A DNA stretch of 64,000 nt from Alteromonas sp. MMG017 (GCF_018100795.1 NZ_JAGJDY010000004.1:186001-250000); one strand, 5' to 3'. Counted from the first letter of the stretch, positions 18,861 through 27,430 are shown. Notes: a model not told the origin generated them from the letters alone. Numbers and translations: made by a program.

Positions 18861-19628
18861 ATGGACAAGGTAGTGAGTAGCGCCGGAGCTAAAGAAAAGG
18901 AGCAGACTGCAATTAACGCTAAGCGTAAGCTACTGAAGACCGTACTAGTCGTTCTAGTTTTTTTAGTGGCTGGCAGTGTGTTCACCAGGCTAGTTCAGTT
19001 ATATTGGCCCAGCATAAAACACCAATTTTCCACAAGCCAAGCACTCTATCAGACCAGCAACCCTGAGTTACAGACCTTATTCAGTCAGGAAATTGAACAA
19101 AAAAGTGTGGTGCGTTTAGGTTGGCAAGACTTACTGCCTGAACAAGAAGAAGCTACGTTACGACAATATCAGTCAGGTAACGCTGCAAGTGAATCATCAC
19201 CTGCTCAAATCGGCACCGTTCAGTCTATTACAAATCAGCTGCTGTTATCTATTCAAGCCAGTAGCGATGAAAATTACAAATCAGCCCTTCACTCAACCAA
19301 TATAGTACAAACCGTTTTAGGCAAAGCTATTTCTATTTCCGGCTTTATTGTTCCGATAGAAGTGAATGAAGATCGCACATTACAGAGCTTTTTCGTGGTG
19401 CCTTACTACGGCGCCTGTATTCACTTCCCACCTCCCCCACCCAATCAAATTATTTTTGTACAACTCCCTGATGGATTTGCTCATCACAATTTGGCCGATG
19501 CATTTACATTAACGGGTATTTTAGAGCAAGGCATGTTTGAAGACCCCCTTGGAACCTCAGCGTATATCCTAAACGTATACGACATTGAGGCTTACCATGG
19601 TCAGCCCGATGACTTTCGTGCTCACTAG
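18861..19628 (+). CDS. Membrane-anchored DUF3299 protein, second copy in the operon
   Basis: The 255-residue protein has one N-terminal membrane span (LLKTVLVVLVFLVAGSVFTRL) and a C-terminal DUF3299 domain: ISGFIVPIEVNEDR, then SFFVVPYYGACIHFPPPPPNQ. It is a divergent paralogue of the gene at 17875, with the same Cys-Ile-His-x-Pro-run motif, but is anchored rather than freely exported. It starts 5 nt after the upstream gene. The pair may bridge the periplasm and the ABC permease; this is inference. Confidence 0.75.
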   Translation: MDKVVSSAGAKEKEQTAINAKRKLLKTVLVVLVFLVAGSVFTRLVQLYWPSIKHQFSTSQALYQTSNPELQTLFSQEIEQKSVVRLGWQDLLPEQEEATLRQYQSGNAASESSPAQIGTVQSITNQLLLSIQASSDENYKSALHSTNIVQTVLGKAISISGFIVPIEVNEDRTLQSFFVVPYYGACIHFPPPPPNQIIFVQLPDGFAHHNLADAFTLTGILEQGMFEDPLGTSAYILNVYDIEAYHGQPDDFRAH

Positions 19629-19741
19629 GCTTATTTAGAGAGAAGACACTATTTTTTCAAGAACGCTCATAGGTATTTGTTAGCTATTTTCTTGGGTGTT
19701 TATAGCGTTTAAGGAGCATTTAGTTGGTGTTTTGCGAACTT

Positions 19742-20860
19742 CTAGTTTTCATCTAGCTGGCAAGCAACTAATTGCTGCTCCCACATACCACTAATGTCAT
19801 CATCGCCCGCCTTAGAAGCAACCTGTTCATTAATAATCACTTCTATACGGCTTTCTAAACAATCATCCAATTCTTTTTCTGATATTGCATCATCTACAAT
19901 GTTGTAGCTGAAAATACCTTCATTGGTGATCATAATTGCTTTAAGCCTTTCCACCTTTAGCGTATCTAGCCAATCATGTAGCGCGGTTCGGTTAAATACA
20001 ATGTAGGGCGAAAATCGCCACCCCATACTTTCAAAGCCTTCTCCGTTATTTTCAATTTTAACGAAGCCGCTTTGTGGTAGGGGTATATCGTTAATATTGC
20101 GCGCTTGATTGTGCCTGTGCTTGTGGTGATGATGATCGTGATCAGCGCTATCAGTATTTTCATGAGTGTGATGTGCGTCATCATGAGAATGGTGAGGTAT
20201 AGGTTGCTTCATTGCTTTAACCACATCCGAAGCACCGTCTAGCAACGATGGCGCTAACTTTCCATGTTGTGCAAAAACGATATCAGGCATGGGATCACGG
20301 CGGTTAGCAACATAATCAATAAGCAGCTGCTTAGAGTCATCTTGGTACAAATCTTCTTTGTTACCGACAACAATATCCGCAACATCAATTTGCTGATTAA
20401 ACGTCTCATGCAGGGTGTAGCGTATATCTGTTAGCTTTCTGGCATCAACCAAAGTGATATTCTTTTGAATATTGAGCACATCTTGATAATGCTCTGCAGA
20501 TAACACTTCTAATACTTCTCTTGGGTGCCCTAGCCCCGTAGGCTCTATTAATAAACGATGGGGTCGAGATCGCGCAAGCAACTGATTAAGCGCAATTTGC
20601 ATAGACAATCCTGATGCACAGCACATACAGCCACCGGGTACCTCACGCACAAACACACCGCTTTGTTCGGTATGAACGCCCTCAAAAAAGCCACCATCAA
20701 TACCAAGTTCGCCAAACTCATTGACTAAAACAGCCCACCGCTCATTTTCTGGTTTAGCTTCTAGTAAGGATAAAATGGCGCTTGTTTTTCCTACACCCAA
20801 AAAACCACTAATAATATTAGTTGGAATAGCACTTAATTTTTCAGGCTTACCTGTTGTCAT
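19742..20860 (-). CDS. CobW/COG0523 GTPase with His-rich zinc-binding linker
   Basis: From ATG 20860 (AGGAAGG 7 nt upstream) the protein has 372 residues. Walker A is GFLGVGKT (residues 18-25), the COG0523 metal motif CMCC lies at 78-81, and VGNKED is the guanine-specificity motif. A linker at about 223-250 is packed with histidines before the CobW C-terminal domain. The family delivers metals to target proteins with GTP hydrolysis. A zinc role is inferred from the His-rich segment and from the Zur-like site upstream of the operon (zrgA, MerC, this gene). Confidence 0.85.
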   Translation of the reverse strand: MTTGKPEKLSAIPTNIISGFLGVGKTSAILSLLEAKPENERWAVLVNEFGELGIDGGFFEGVHTEQSGVFVREVPGGCMCCASGLSMQIALNQLLARSRPHRLLIEPTGLGHPREVLEVLSAEHYQDVLNIQKNITLVDARKLTDIRYTLHETFNQQIDVADIVVGNKEDLYQDDSKQLLIDYVANRRDPMPDIVFAQHGKLAPSLLDGASDVVKAMKQPIPHHSHDDAHHTHENTDSADHDHHHHKHRHNQARNINDIPLPQSGFVKIENNGEGFESMGWRFSPYIVFNRTALHDWLDTLKVERLKAIMITNEGIFSYNIVDDAISEKELDDCLESRIEVIINEQVASKAGDDDISGMWEQQLVACQLDEN

Positions 20861-20881
20861 ACACACCCTTCCTGTACGCCG

Positions 20882-21301
20882 TTATTTATGTGTGATGATG
20901 TGCGGGTAATCGGTTTCATTGTCTGTTTGGCTGCGTAGCCTAAGATTTCGAATATGACTAAATGCAATGAAGCTAGACCCTATTACCGTTAACACCACTT
21001 CGCCGTATTCGCCTAACAAGTCGTGTCCTAACACGACGGCTAGAATAAGCAATGTTAGCCCCACCCCACCCACTAAAAGCATGGTGTGATTTCTGTGATA
21101 AAAGTACCCCATCATAAGTGCAATAACACTGATAGGCACAACAAAGAATAACAACGTTTTATGAAACAACTCATCATCAAAAGCTAAAACCCCCGCTATC
21201 GGAGGAAGCAGAATTAATAAAACAGGCAATAATAAGCAGTGCACCACGCATAGCATAGACAGTGCTATGGCAGCTTTATCGCTTATTTTTTGAAAATTCA
21301 T
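20882..21301 (-). CDS. MerC-domain inner-membrane protein
   Basis: The 139-residue protein has four predicted membrane spans and the MerC-like first span with cysteine and histidine (ALSMLCVVHCLLLPVLLIL). MerC was named for mercury uptake, but related proteins accompany zinc genes in many marine bacteria. It lies between zrgA and the His-rich CobW gene on the minus strand with short gaps (40 and 21 nt), which suggests an operon and a role in zinc passage or sensing. The transported ion is not shown by the sequence. Confidence 0.8.
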   Translation of the reverse strand: MNFQKISDKAAIALSMLCVVHCLLLPVLLILLPPIAGVLAFDDELFHKTLLFFVVPISVIALMMGYFYHRNHTMLLVGGVGLTLLILAVVLGHDLLGEYGEVVLTVIGSSFIAFSHIRNLRLRSQTDNETDYPHIITHK

Positions 21302-21341
21302 TCAGTATGGTTCCTTATCTTTAACCTACTCGATTTTTAGC

Positions 21342-22019
21342 TTACCAGCTTAACGTTGGCTTACCGGCAGATAACGCTGAAAGACCTTGTCCACGCTCGG
21401 TGATCCACTGAGCTTGAATAGCGCTTAGCGATGGCATGGATTCAAACAGGGCAACAGTAATGCCGGACACTACATCATCACAATGAAATTGATATTCAAC
21501 TTCTATATTTTGATGATTTTCTTCTTCGTGTTCTTCATGCCCTGCATGTTCATCGTGCTCGTCATGTTCTTTATGCGAAGCATGTTCGCTCTCATGATCT
21601 TCGTTATGCGCTTCTTCGTGGCCGCTTTCATGGTGGTCATCGTGACCTTTATCATGATCTTCGTCGTGATCTTCGTCGTGACCCTCATCGTGCTGCTTAT
21701 GCATTTCATGATGGTCATCATGCGCTTCTAACGTGTGCTCAACATTCACTAACTCGCATTGTCCTTCTACATCAATCACATTTGTATTGTATGTGAAACG
21801 TTCGGCAAGCAAATTTTGACTATTTAGTTGTTCAGTGGTTTCAGGCTCGTGCTCAAAACCAAGGGCGTCTGCGGCAGGTAATACAAGCTGAAGGTGAAGC
21901 ATGTTTCCCTCTTGAGAAACCAAAAGCTCGCCTTGCCCGTGTACATGCTGCTGCGCATTTACGGCAAATCCCAAACTAGAGAAAAAGAGTAAAGAGACCG
22001 CTATATGGGGCTTTATCAT
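21342..22019 (-). CDS. zrgA: ZrgA-family (DUF2796) His-rich periplasmic zinc-binding protein
   Basis: The 225-residue protein has a signal peptide (ending NAQ), the conserved start QHVHGQGELLVSQEGNMLHLQLVLPAADALGFEHEP of DUF2796 (quoted in parts: QHVHGQGEL, LQLVLPAADALGFEHEP), a His/Asp/Glu-rich stretch at residues 100-170 with some 20 histidines, and a conserved C-terminal part (VEYQFHCDD, LFESMPSLSAIQAQWIT). In Vibrio cholerae ZrgA is a zinc-binding component of a Zur-regulated uptake system. It is the first gene of a minus-strand operon and faces the TonB receptor gene across a Zur-like site. Confidence 0.85.
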   Translation of the reverse strand: MIKPHIAVSLLFFSSLGFAVNAQQHVHGQGELLVSQEGNMLHLQLVLPAADALGFEHEPETTEQLNSQNLLAERFTYNTNVIDVEGQCELVNVEHTLEAHDDHHEMHKQHDEGHDEDHDEDHDKGHDDHHESGHEEAHNEDHESEHASHKEHDEHDEHAGHEEHEEENHQNIEVEYQFHCDDVVSGITVALFESMPSLSAIQAQWITERGQGLSALSAGKPTLSW

Positions 22020-22190
22020 GAATCTACCTTCTTATAAATTTTCAATAATGAGCGACAACTTTTGACCAAAGTAGCATGTGTACACGCTAGGCCAGCTTCG
22101 TGAATCTCTGTATAGAACAAGCCAGTTAACATACGTGAATTTACACGCTTCTTGATCTATTTCTAAATTATCTATTGATTTCATTTTGAT

Positions 22191-22202
22191 ACATTATAAC
22201 AT
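22191..22202. promoter_or_regulatory. Putative Zur operator (zrgA operon / TonB receptor)
   Basis: ACATTATAACAT, read on the minus strand as ATGTTATAATGT, lies in the 228-nt divergent region, 45 nt before the TonB receptor start and about 170 nt before zrgA. The flank AACA extends the half site. Its core matches the sites at 17825, 25599 and 47286. The same region contains TAACATACGT at 22127-22136. Confidence 0.7.
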
Positions 22203-22247
22203 AACACAAAATAAGATTAAAATTATAACTTAGTATCGGGGTTAGGA

Positions 22248-24752
22248 ATGATTAGGGTTACCAAGGTAGCAGCATTAATAAGCGCATTGTTATCAACAAG
22301 CGCTTTAGCACAGAATATAGAAGGCACTGTGCTAAATAAAAATGGCAATGCCGTAGTAGGTGCCAAGGTTGAAGTAGAGGGAACAAACCAAAGCACGGTG
22401 ACCAACAGCGAAGGTAAATTCTCGCTACGTGATGTTAGCAACGGCAACGCCGAGTTGCATATTTCGGCACCCAACTTTGCTCACCTTCATCAAGATATTA
22501 CGCTGGTAGAAGGCAAGCCGCTGCAACTCTCATTTACGCTAAATCGTTCTCCAATTGAAGTGGTTGACGTACTTGCTACGCCTATTCATTTGTCAGTGAT
22601 GGAATCTGCATCACCGGTGAGTGTATTAGCGGGTGAGACTCTTCGCCGCCAGCAAACATCTACTTTAGGCGATAGTTTAGAAAAAGTAGCCGGTGTACAC
22701 ACTAGCTTCCACGCTAAAGTAGCCAGCACACCTGTTATCCGTGGGTTAAGTGGCCCAAGAGTACTTATTGCGCAAAATGGTTTAGATGTGAGCGACGTTT
22801 CACGAGTAGGCCCCGATCATTCAGTAGCATCAGAGGCTTCAACGGCGCAGCAAATCGAAGTGCTACGTGGTCCTGCAACCTTGTTTTACGGTAGTGGCGC
22901 AGTTGGCGGTGTTGTGAATGTAGTAGATGGTCGCATTCCTACCGATAGTACAACGCGAGGCGAATGGTTACTTGAAACCAACTCGGTTGATGATCAACAG
23001 CTTGGCTCTTTCAATGTAACCACGGGGAATGAGTCTTTCGCCTTTTATGCCGATGGGTATTGGCGCGAATCTAACGACTACGATGTTCCTGTTTCACCTG
23101 AAGTAGAGCACGACGATCATGACGAAGATGAAGATGAACATGATGAAGAGCAGGCGCGAGTAGTAGAGAACAGCAACGAAGCGTCGAGTGGATTTACCGT
23201 TGGCACCAGTTATTTGTTCGATAAAGGCTATGTAGGGCTTTCAGTTGAACAATTTAATCGTGAATACGGTATTCCTGGCCATACCCACGGCGAAGAAGAG
23301 CATGATGACGACCACGACGAAGAATTTGATGAAGAGCATCACGAGGAAGAATCCGTTTTTGCCGACCTGGAGCAAACCCGTGTTCAACTTCAAGGTGAAT
23401 ACAATGTAGCAGGGAGTTGGGTAAAACAAATTCAGTTACGCGGTGGATTTACCGACTATGAACACGCTGAAATTGAAGAAGGTGAAGCGGGTACCTTGTT
23501 TGAAAATGAAACCCATGAATTAAAACTCGATGTTTTACACGCGCCAATGAATGACTGGAACGGCGCGGTAAGCTTTCATTACAAAAATAGCGATGCATCA
23601 GCCCAAGGTGAAGAAGCGTTTACTCCCCCTTCGGTTACTGAAACCTTTGCGATGGCTATCATGGAAGAAAAGCGCTTTGATGATGTACTTGTTCAACTCG
23701 GAGCACGTATAGAACATGTATCGCTAGAAGCTGATAACGTTTTGTTGCCCTCTTTGGACACACATGATCATGAGGAAGAGCATGATGGCCATGAAGACGA
23801 TGTTCATGACGACGAGCATGATGAAGATGCCCACGATGACGAGCATGAAGACACCCTAGTATTCCCTATCGATGAATCCTTTACTGCATTAAGCATCTCG
23901 GCAGGTTTGGTATGGGACTTTGCACCAGGCTACAACGTAGGTATCTCAGTATCTCGTTCAGAGCGTGCGCCATCAGCCTCTGAGCTACTTTCATTTGGCC
24001 CACATATTGGCACCAGTACTTATGAAGTGGGGGCTTTATTCGCCTTTCATGAAGAGGAAGGCGAAGCGCATATAGAGCTTGGTGAAGGCAGTATTGAACT
24101 TGAAACTGCTAATAATATCGACCTTACCTTACGTAAAACCGAAGGTAACTTAGGGTTTGTATTAAATGCGTTTTATAACCAAATCGACAACTATTACTAC
24201 CAAACCAATACCGGCCTTTTCGCTGAAAGCGGACATGACCACAGTGAAGAAGAAGGTGGCGAAGAAGAAGGTGGTGATGAGCACGACGAACACACTGATG
24301 AACTGCCCGTTTATATTTTCAAAACTGACGATGTAATATTGCATGGTTTTGAAGCACAAGTTGCTTGGCAAACCACAGATGAATTCAAAACCACGGTATT
24401 TGCCGACTACGTAAGAGCACGTTTACAAGATGGCGGCGATTTGCCTCGCACTCCACCGCTTCGAGTTGGTACGCAGTTTAGCTACCAGAGCGAACGATTA
24501 AGTGCCCACCTCGATATTACACGTTATGAAGAGCAAGACCGTGTTAGTGAAGGTGAAACAGCTACCGATGGCTATACCCTAGTAGATGCCAGTGTGTCTT
24601 ACGATTTAAATGTGCTTAACCAAGATATTTCAGTGTATGTGAAAGGCACAAACCTGACCGATACCGAAGCCAGAGTACATACTTCATTCCTAAAAGATAT
24701 TGCGCCACGACCTAGCCGTAGCTTTGCACTTGGTGTGAGGGGTTACTTCTAA
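22248..24752 (+). CDS. TonB-dependent receptor with His/Asp-rich loops, ZnuD-like
   Basis: The 834-residue protein has a signal peptide, an N-terminal carboxypeptidase-regulatory-like domain (IEGTVLNKNGNAVVGAKVEV), a plug (PVIRGLSGPRVLIAQNG, IEVLRGPATLFYGSGAVGG) and a barrel ending in GVRGYF. Four insertions rich in His, Asp and Glu lie at about residues 286-303, 346-370, 503-537 and 662-685, placed where extracellular loops would be. This architecture matches ZnuD-type zinc receptors. A Zur-like site precedes it, and zrgA is divergent. Outer-membrane zinc capture is strongly suggested but not proven. Confidence 0.85.
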   Translation: MIRVTKVAALISALLSTSALAQNIEGTVLNKNGNAVVGAKVEVEGTNQSTVTNSEGKFSLRDVSNGNAELHISAPNFAHLHQDITLVEGKPLQLSFTLNRSPIEVVDVLATPIHLSVMESASPVSVLAGETLRRQQTSTLGDSLEKVAGVHTSFHAKVASTPVIRGLSGPRVLIAQNGLDVSDVSRVGPDHSVASEASTAQQIEVLRGPATLFYGSGAVGGVVNVVDGRIPTDSTTRGEWLLETNSVDDQQLGSFNVTTGNESFAFYADGYWRESNDYDVPVSPEVEHDDHDEDEDEHDEEQARVVENSNEASSGFTVGTSYLFDKGYVGLSVEQFNREYGIPGHTHGEEEHDDDHDEEFDEEHHEEESVFADLEQTRVQLQGEYNVAGSWVKQIQLRGGFTDYEHAEIEEGEAGTLFENETHELKLDVLHAPMNDWNGAVSFHYKNSDASAQGEEAFTPPSVTETFAMAIMEEKRFDDVLVQLGARIEHVSLEADNVLLPSLDTHDHEEEHDGHEDDVHDDEHDEDAHDDEHEDTLVFPIDESFTALSISAGLVWDFAPGYNVGISVSRSERAPSASELLSFGPHIGTSTYEVGALFAFHEEEGEAHIELGEGSIELETANNIDLTLRKTEGNLGFVLNAFYNQIDNYYYQTNTGLFAESGHDHSEEEGGEEEGGDEHDEHTDELPVYIFKTDDVILHGFEAQVAWQTTDEFKTTVFADYVRARLQDGGDLPRTPPLRVGTQFSYQSERLSAHLDITRYEEQDRVSEGETATDGYTLVDASVSYDLNVLNQDISVYVKGTNLTDTEARVHTSFLKDIAPRPSRSFALGVRGYF

Positions 24753-24802
24753 AAGAAGTCGATTAATATAGCTGTGAAAGCAGCTCTTAAAATTCAACGT
24801 TT

Positions 24803-24837
24803 AGAATGGCAGTGTAAACACTGCCATTCTTGTTTTT
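24803..24837 (+). terminator. Intrinsic terminator of the TonB receptor gene
   Basis: A 12-bp perfect stem (AGAATGGCAGTG / CACTGCCATTCT) with a TAAA loop is followed by TGTTTTT, 50 nt after the receptor stop codon. Confidence 0.9.
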
Positions 24838-24873
24838 GCTAATGTGTTTAATCGCTTTTCTTCTACACGCTAG

Positions 24874-25296
24874 TTACTTTCGCTCTCGTTGAAAATGACG
24901 CTCTTTCCCTTCATTAACTTGTTTTACGTCTGCACAATATTCTGAAATTGGCCGGATCAAAAGCCGAGGTATGCCAATAGGCTCACCAGTCTCTTTGCAA
25001 TAGCCAAAATCACCTTCGGTAATGCGCCTAAGTGATTTATCAATTTTAAGTATTAGCTTTCTTTCTCTATCAAGAATACGTAAGCCAATGCGTGAATCTT
25101 CTTCATATTGCGCCCTATCCACATCATCGTTTATCTCCGGTGGGTCGCTCAATTGCACCTTCATTTCTTCTATGTGCAACATCGTCTTTTTCTTTAATTC
25201 GGTGAGTAACGCTTTGAAAAACGCCAATTGAGCATCACTCATATAATCGTCGGCCGGTGCATCTAGAAGCTGCTGCTTATCGAGTATCTGATTCAT
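24874..25296 (-). CDS. dksA2: DksA paralogue with incomplete zinc finger (DksA2-type)
   Basis: From ATG 25296 the protein has 140 residues. It keeps the DksA coiled-coil tip (DDVDRA at 58-63) and the C-terminal globular domain (EGDFGYC...IGIPRLLIRPISEYC). The four cysteines of classical DksA are reduced to two: the first CxxC reads C100-K-E-T103 and the second C121-A-D-V124. In Pseudomonas aeruginosa a DksA2 with the same kind of loss replaces DksA during zinc starvation. The start is fixed by an ATGA overlap with the upstream small gene. A Zur-like palindrome lies 300 nt upstream of this start. Confidence 0.9.
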   Translation of the reverse strand: MNQILDKQQLLDAPADDYMSDAQLAFFKALLTELKKKTMLHIEEMKVQLSDPPEINDDVDRAQYEEDSRIGLRILDRERKLILKIDKSLRRITEGDFGYCKETGEPIGIPRLLIRPISEYCADVKQVNEGKERHFQRERK

Positions 25297-25511
25297 GACA
25301 AGCTTTCCTTTGCCTGCGTAAGCCAACGCAGCGTGTTTTCATAATGATTTTTGCCGTAACAGTTTAAAAACTGTCGTGTGTACTCGTTTTTTACATCGCT
25401 CATGGCAGCGATACGCTCATCGACAAAAGTTGCGGTTAGGGGAATACCACACTCTTCTATGATGCAATGTTTCCATTGCTCGTAACTTGATGGAATGATT
25501 GGCGTTTTCAT
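25293..25511 (-). CDS. 72-residue conserved-looking protein coupled to dksA2
   Basis: I do not recognise this small protein. It is soluble-looking and has no signal peptide or membrane span. It contains two cysteines near the N-terminus (HCIIEEC), a third further on (FLNCYGKNHYENTLRWL), and several aromatic residues. Its stop codon overlaps the dksA2 start (ATGA), which implies translational coupling. The Zur-like site at 25599-25610 is the nearest regulatory element, 88 nt upstream. A role in the zinc-starvation response is inferred only from this context. Confidence 0.7.
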   Translation of the reverse strand: MKTPIIPSSYEQWKHCIIEECGIPLTATFVDERIAAMSDVKNEYTRQFLNCYGKNHYENTLRWLTQAKESLS

Positions 25512-25598
25512 TCAATTACCTTCTTAATATTAAACCAAAAATATGATTTCAAAGGTTATGTACAACAAAACCATACTATTATAAATCCACATACAGAT

Positions 25599-25610
25599 AT
25601 GTTATAACAT
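25599..25610. promoter_or_regulatory. Putative Zur operator (dksA2 operon)
   Basis: ATGTTATAACAT is a perfect 12-bp palindrome, the most symmetric of the four Zur-like sites in the window. It lies in the 358-nt gap between the dksA2 operon (minus) and the S10 peptidase gene (plus), 88 nt from the small gene and 260 nt from the peptidase. The rest of the gap is AT-rich and shows no other gene. Confidence 0.75.
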
Positions 25611-25869
25611 CACACAAATAAGATATGCAAATTAGCTTGCGTACTTAATGTGTTAGTACTTAGTTTCTTAGCACGCGTATTTAGGAACTTACCCCATTCC
25701 TAACTACACGCATGAATGCTATAGCGTTCGATTTACCTAAATAAAATGCAGACAGACACAAGTCGGAAATATCGGCTATTCTGTCGTACAAAGAGCACTA
25801 TACCCATACGGCAAGGTATAGTGATGCACGTGACATCTATTAAATGAATAACAACGAAAAGAAAACACG

Positions 25870-27411
25870 ATGAACTCAATAAATTCAACAATCAAAAGCA
25901 AGGCTATATGGTTTGTTTTAGTGGCATTGTTCTCTATTACCGCTAAAGCAGCAGATGAAACACATGAACGTACTATCGACATCGATAGCCATGTAGTGAC
26001 CGAACATGAAACCAAAATATTAGGTAAGCGTGTGAAATACAGCGCCACAACGGGCACGCAACCGGTGTGGAATAACAAAGATGACGCTGTCGCTACGTTG
26101 TTTTACACCTATTACCAGCGCACCGATATAAAAGATGACGGGTCTCGCCCGCTTGTAATCTCTTTCAATGGCGGTCCTGGTTCAGCATCAGTATGGATGC
26201 ACGTGGCGTATACGGGCCCTCGAATTTTAAACATTGATGATGAAGGCTACCCCGTGCAGCCTTATGGCGTGCAAACCAACCCGTATTCAATATTAGATGT
26301 GGCGGACATCGTATTCATAAACCCCGTCAATACCGGGTACAGCCGCGTATTAGAGAATGAAAAAGGTGAAATGCCTTCAAAGGACGCTCAGAAGAATATG
26401 TTTTTTGGCGTGAACGCCGACGTTAGCTACCTTGCAGATTGGGTAAATACCTTCGTGACTCGCCATAACCGCTGGCGCTCACCGAAATACCTTATAGGTG
26501 AAAGCTATGGTACTACTCGGGTATCGGGCTTAGCCCTAGAATTACAAAACCGCCAGTGGATGTATTTAAATGGTGTGATATTGGTATCGCCTACCGATAT
26601 TGGTATTGAACGCAATGGGCCAGTGAAAGCCGCAAATCGACTACCTTATTTTGCTGCAACCGCGTGGTATCACAACAAGTTAGACCCTGAACTTCAAAAT
26701 AAAGACTTAACCGAACTGCTTCCTGAAGTAGAAGATTTCACTATCAACACACTTATTCCAGCGCTGGCGAAAGGTGGCTTTATTGGCGCTGAGGAAAAAC
26801 GAAACGTGCTTGCAAAAATGGCGCGTTATTCAGGGTTATCAGAAGAGGCGATTTCACAAAACAACCTTGATGTAAGCACCACTTATTTTTGGAAATCGTT
26901 ACTTCGTGAGGAAGGTAAAACGCTAGGCCGATTAGATAGCCGCTATTTAGGTATAGATGCCAAGCAAGCGGGTGACAGACCCGATTACTGGGCCGAACTA
27001 ACGTCGTGGCTACACTCGTTTACACCCGCAATTAACTACTACTTGCGAGAAGAGTTAAATTACAAAACCGACACCAAATATAATATGTTCGGCGATGTTC
27101 ACCCGTGGGACAGAAGTGGCAATAAATCTGGCGAAAACCTGCGTCTTGCCATGGCACAAAACCCCTATTTAAATGTAATGATTCAAGCAGGTTACTACGA
27201 TGGCGCCACCAACTATTTTGATGCCAAGTATACCATGTGGCAGCTTGATCAAAGCGGCATTATGCAAGACCGTTTAAGCTTTAAAGGCTATAGAAGCGGG
27301 CATATGATGTACTTACGACGAGACGACTTAAAGCAGTCTAACCAAGACTTACGTGAGTTTATCAAAAGCAGCACACCTAAAAAGGGTGAGCCCGCGATGT
27401 ATCGCCGCTAA
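25870..27411 (+). CDS. Exported serine carboxypeptidase, S10 family
   Basis: The 513-residue protein has a signal peptide (ITAKAAD) and the S10 hallmarks: the oxyanion segment SFNGGPGSASVWMHVAYTGP, the catalytic serine in LIGESYGTTR (about Ser212), the aspartate region (AGYYDGATNYFD) and the histidine in GHMMYLRRD. The family removes C-terminal amino acids at acidic or neutral pH. The length is typical. It is transcribed away from the dksA2 operon and may share its intergenic Zur-like site, though the distance makes control uncertain. Confidence 0.9.
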   Translation: MNSINSTIKSKAIWFVLVALFSITAKAADETHERTIDIDSHVVTEHETKILGKRVKYSATTGTQPVWNNKDDAVATLFYTYYQRTDIKDDGSRPLVISFNGGPGSASVWMHVAYTGPRILNIDDEGYPVQPYGVQTNPYSILDVADIVFINPVNTGYSRVLENEKGEMPSKDAQKNMFFGVNADVSYLADWVNTFVTRHNRWRSPKYLIGESYGTTRVSGLALELQNRQWMYLNGVILVSPTDIGIERNGPVKAANRLPYFAATAWYHNKLDPELQNKDLTELLPEVEDFTINTLIPALAKGGFIGAEEKRNVLAKMARYSGLSEEAISQNNLDVSTTYFWKSLLREEGKTLGRLDSRYLGIDAKQAGDRPDYWAELTSWLHSFTPAINYYLREELNYKTDTKYNMFGDVHPWDRSGNKSGENLRLAMAQNPYLNVMIQAGYYDGATNYFDAKYTMWQLDQSGIMQDRLSFKGYRSGHMMYLRRDDLKQSNQDLREFIKSSTPKKGEPAMYRR

Positions 27412-27430
27412 AAGACGAAAAGAAGAATAT

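Noticed and set aside
21483-21731. Plus-strand open frame made mostly of Val, Met, Phe and Ile opposite zrgA
   Set aside because: It is the antisense shadow of the His/Asp-rich codons of zrgA and has no ribosome-binding site or domain.
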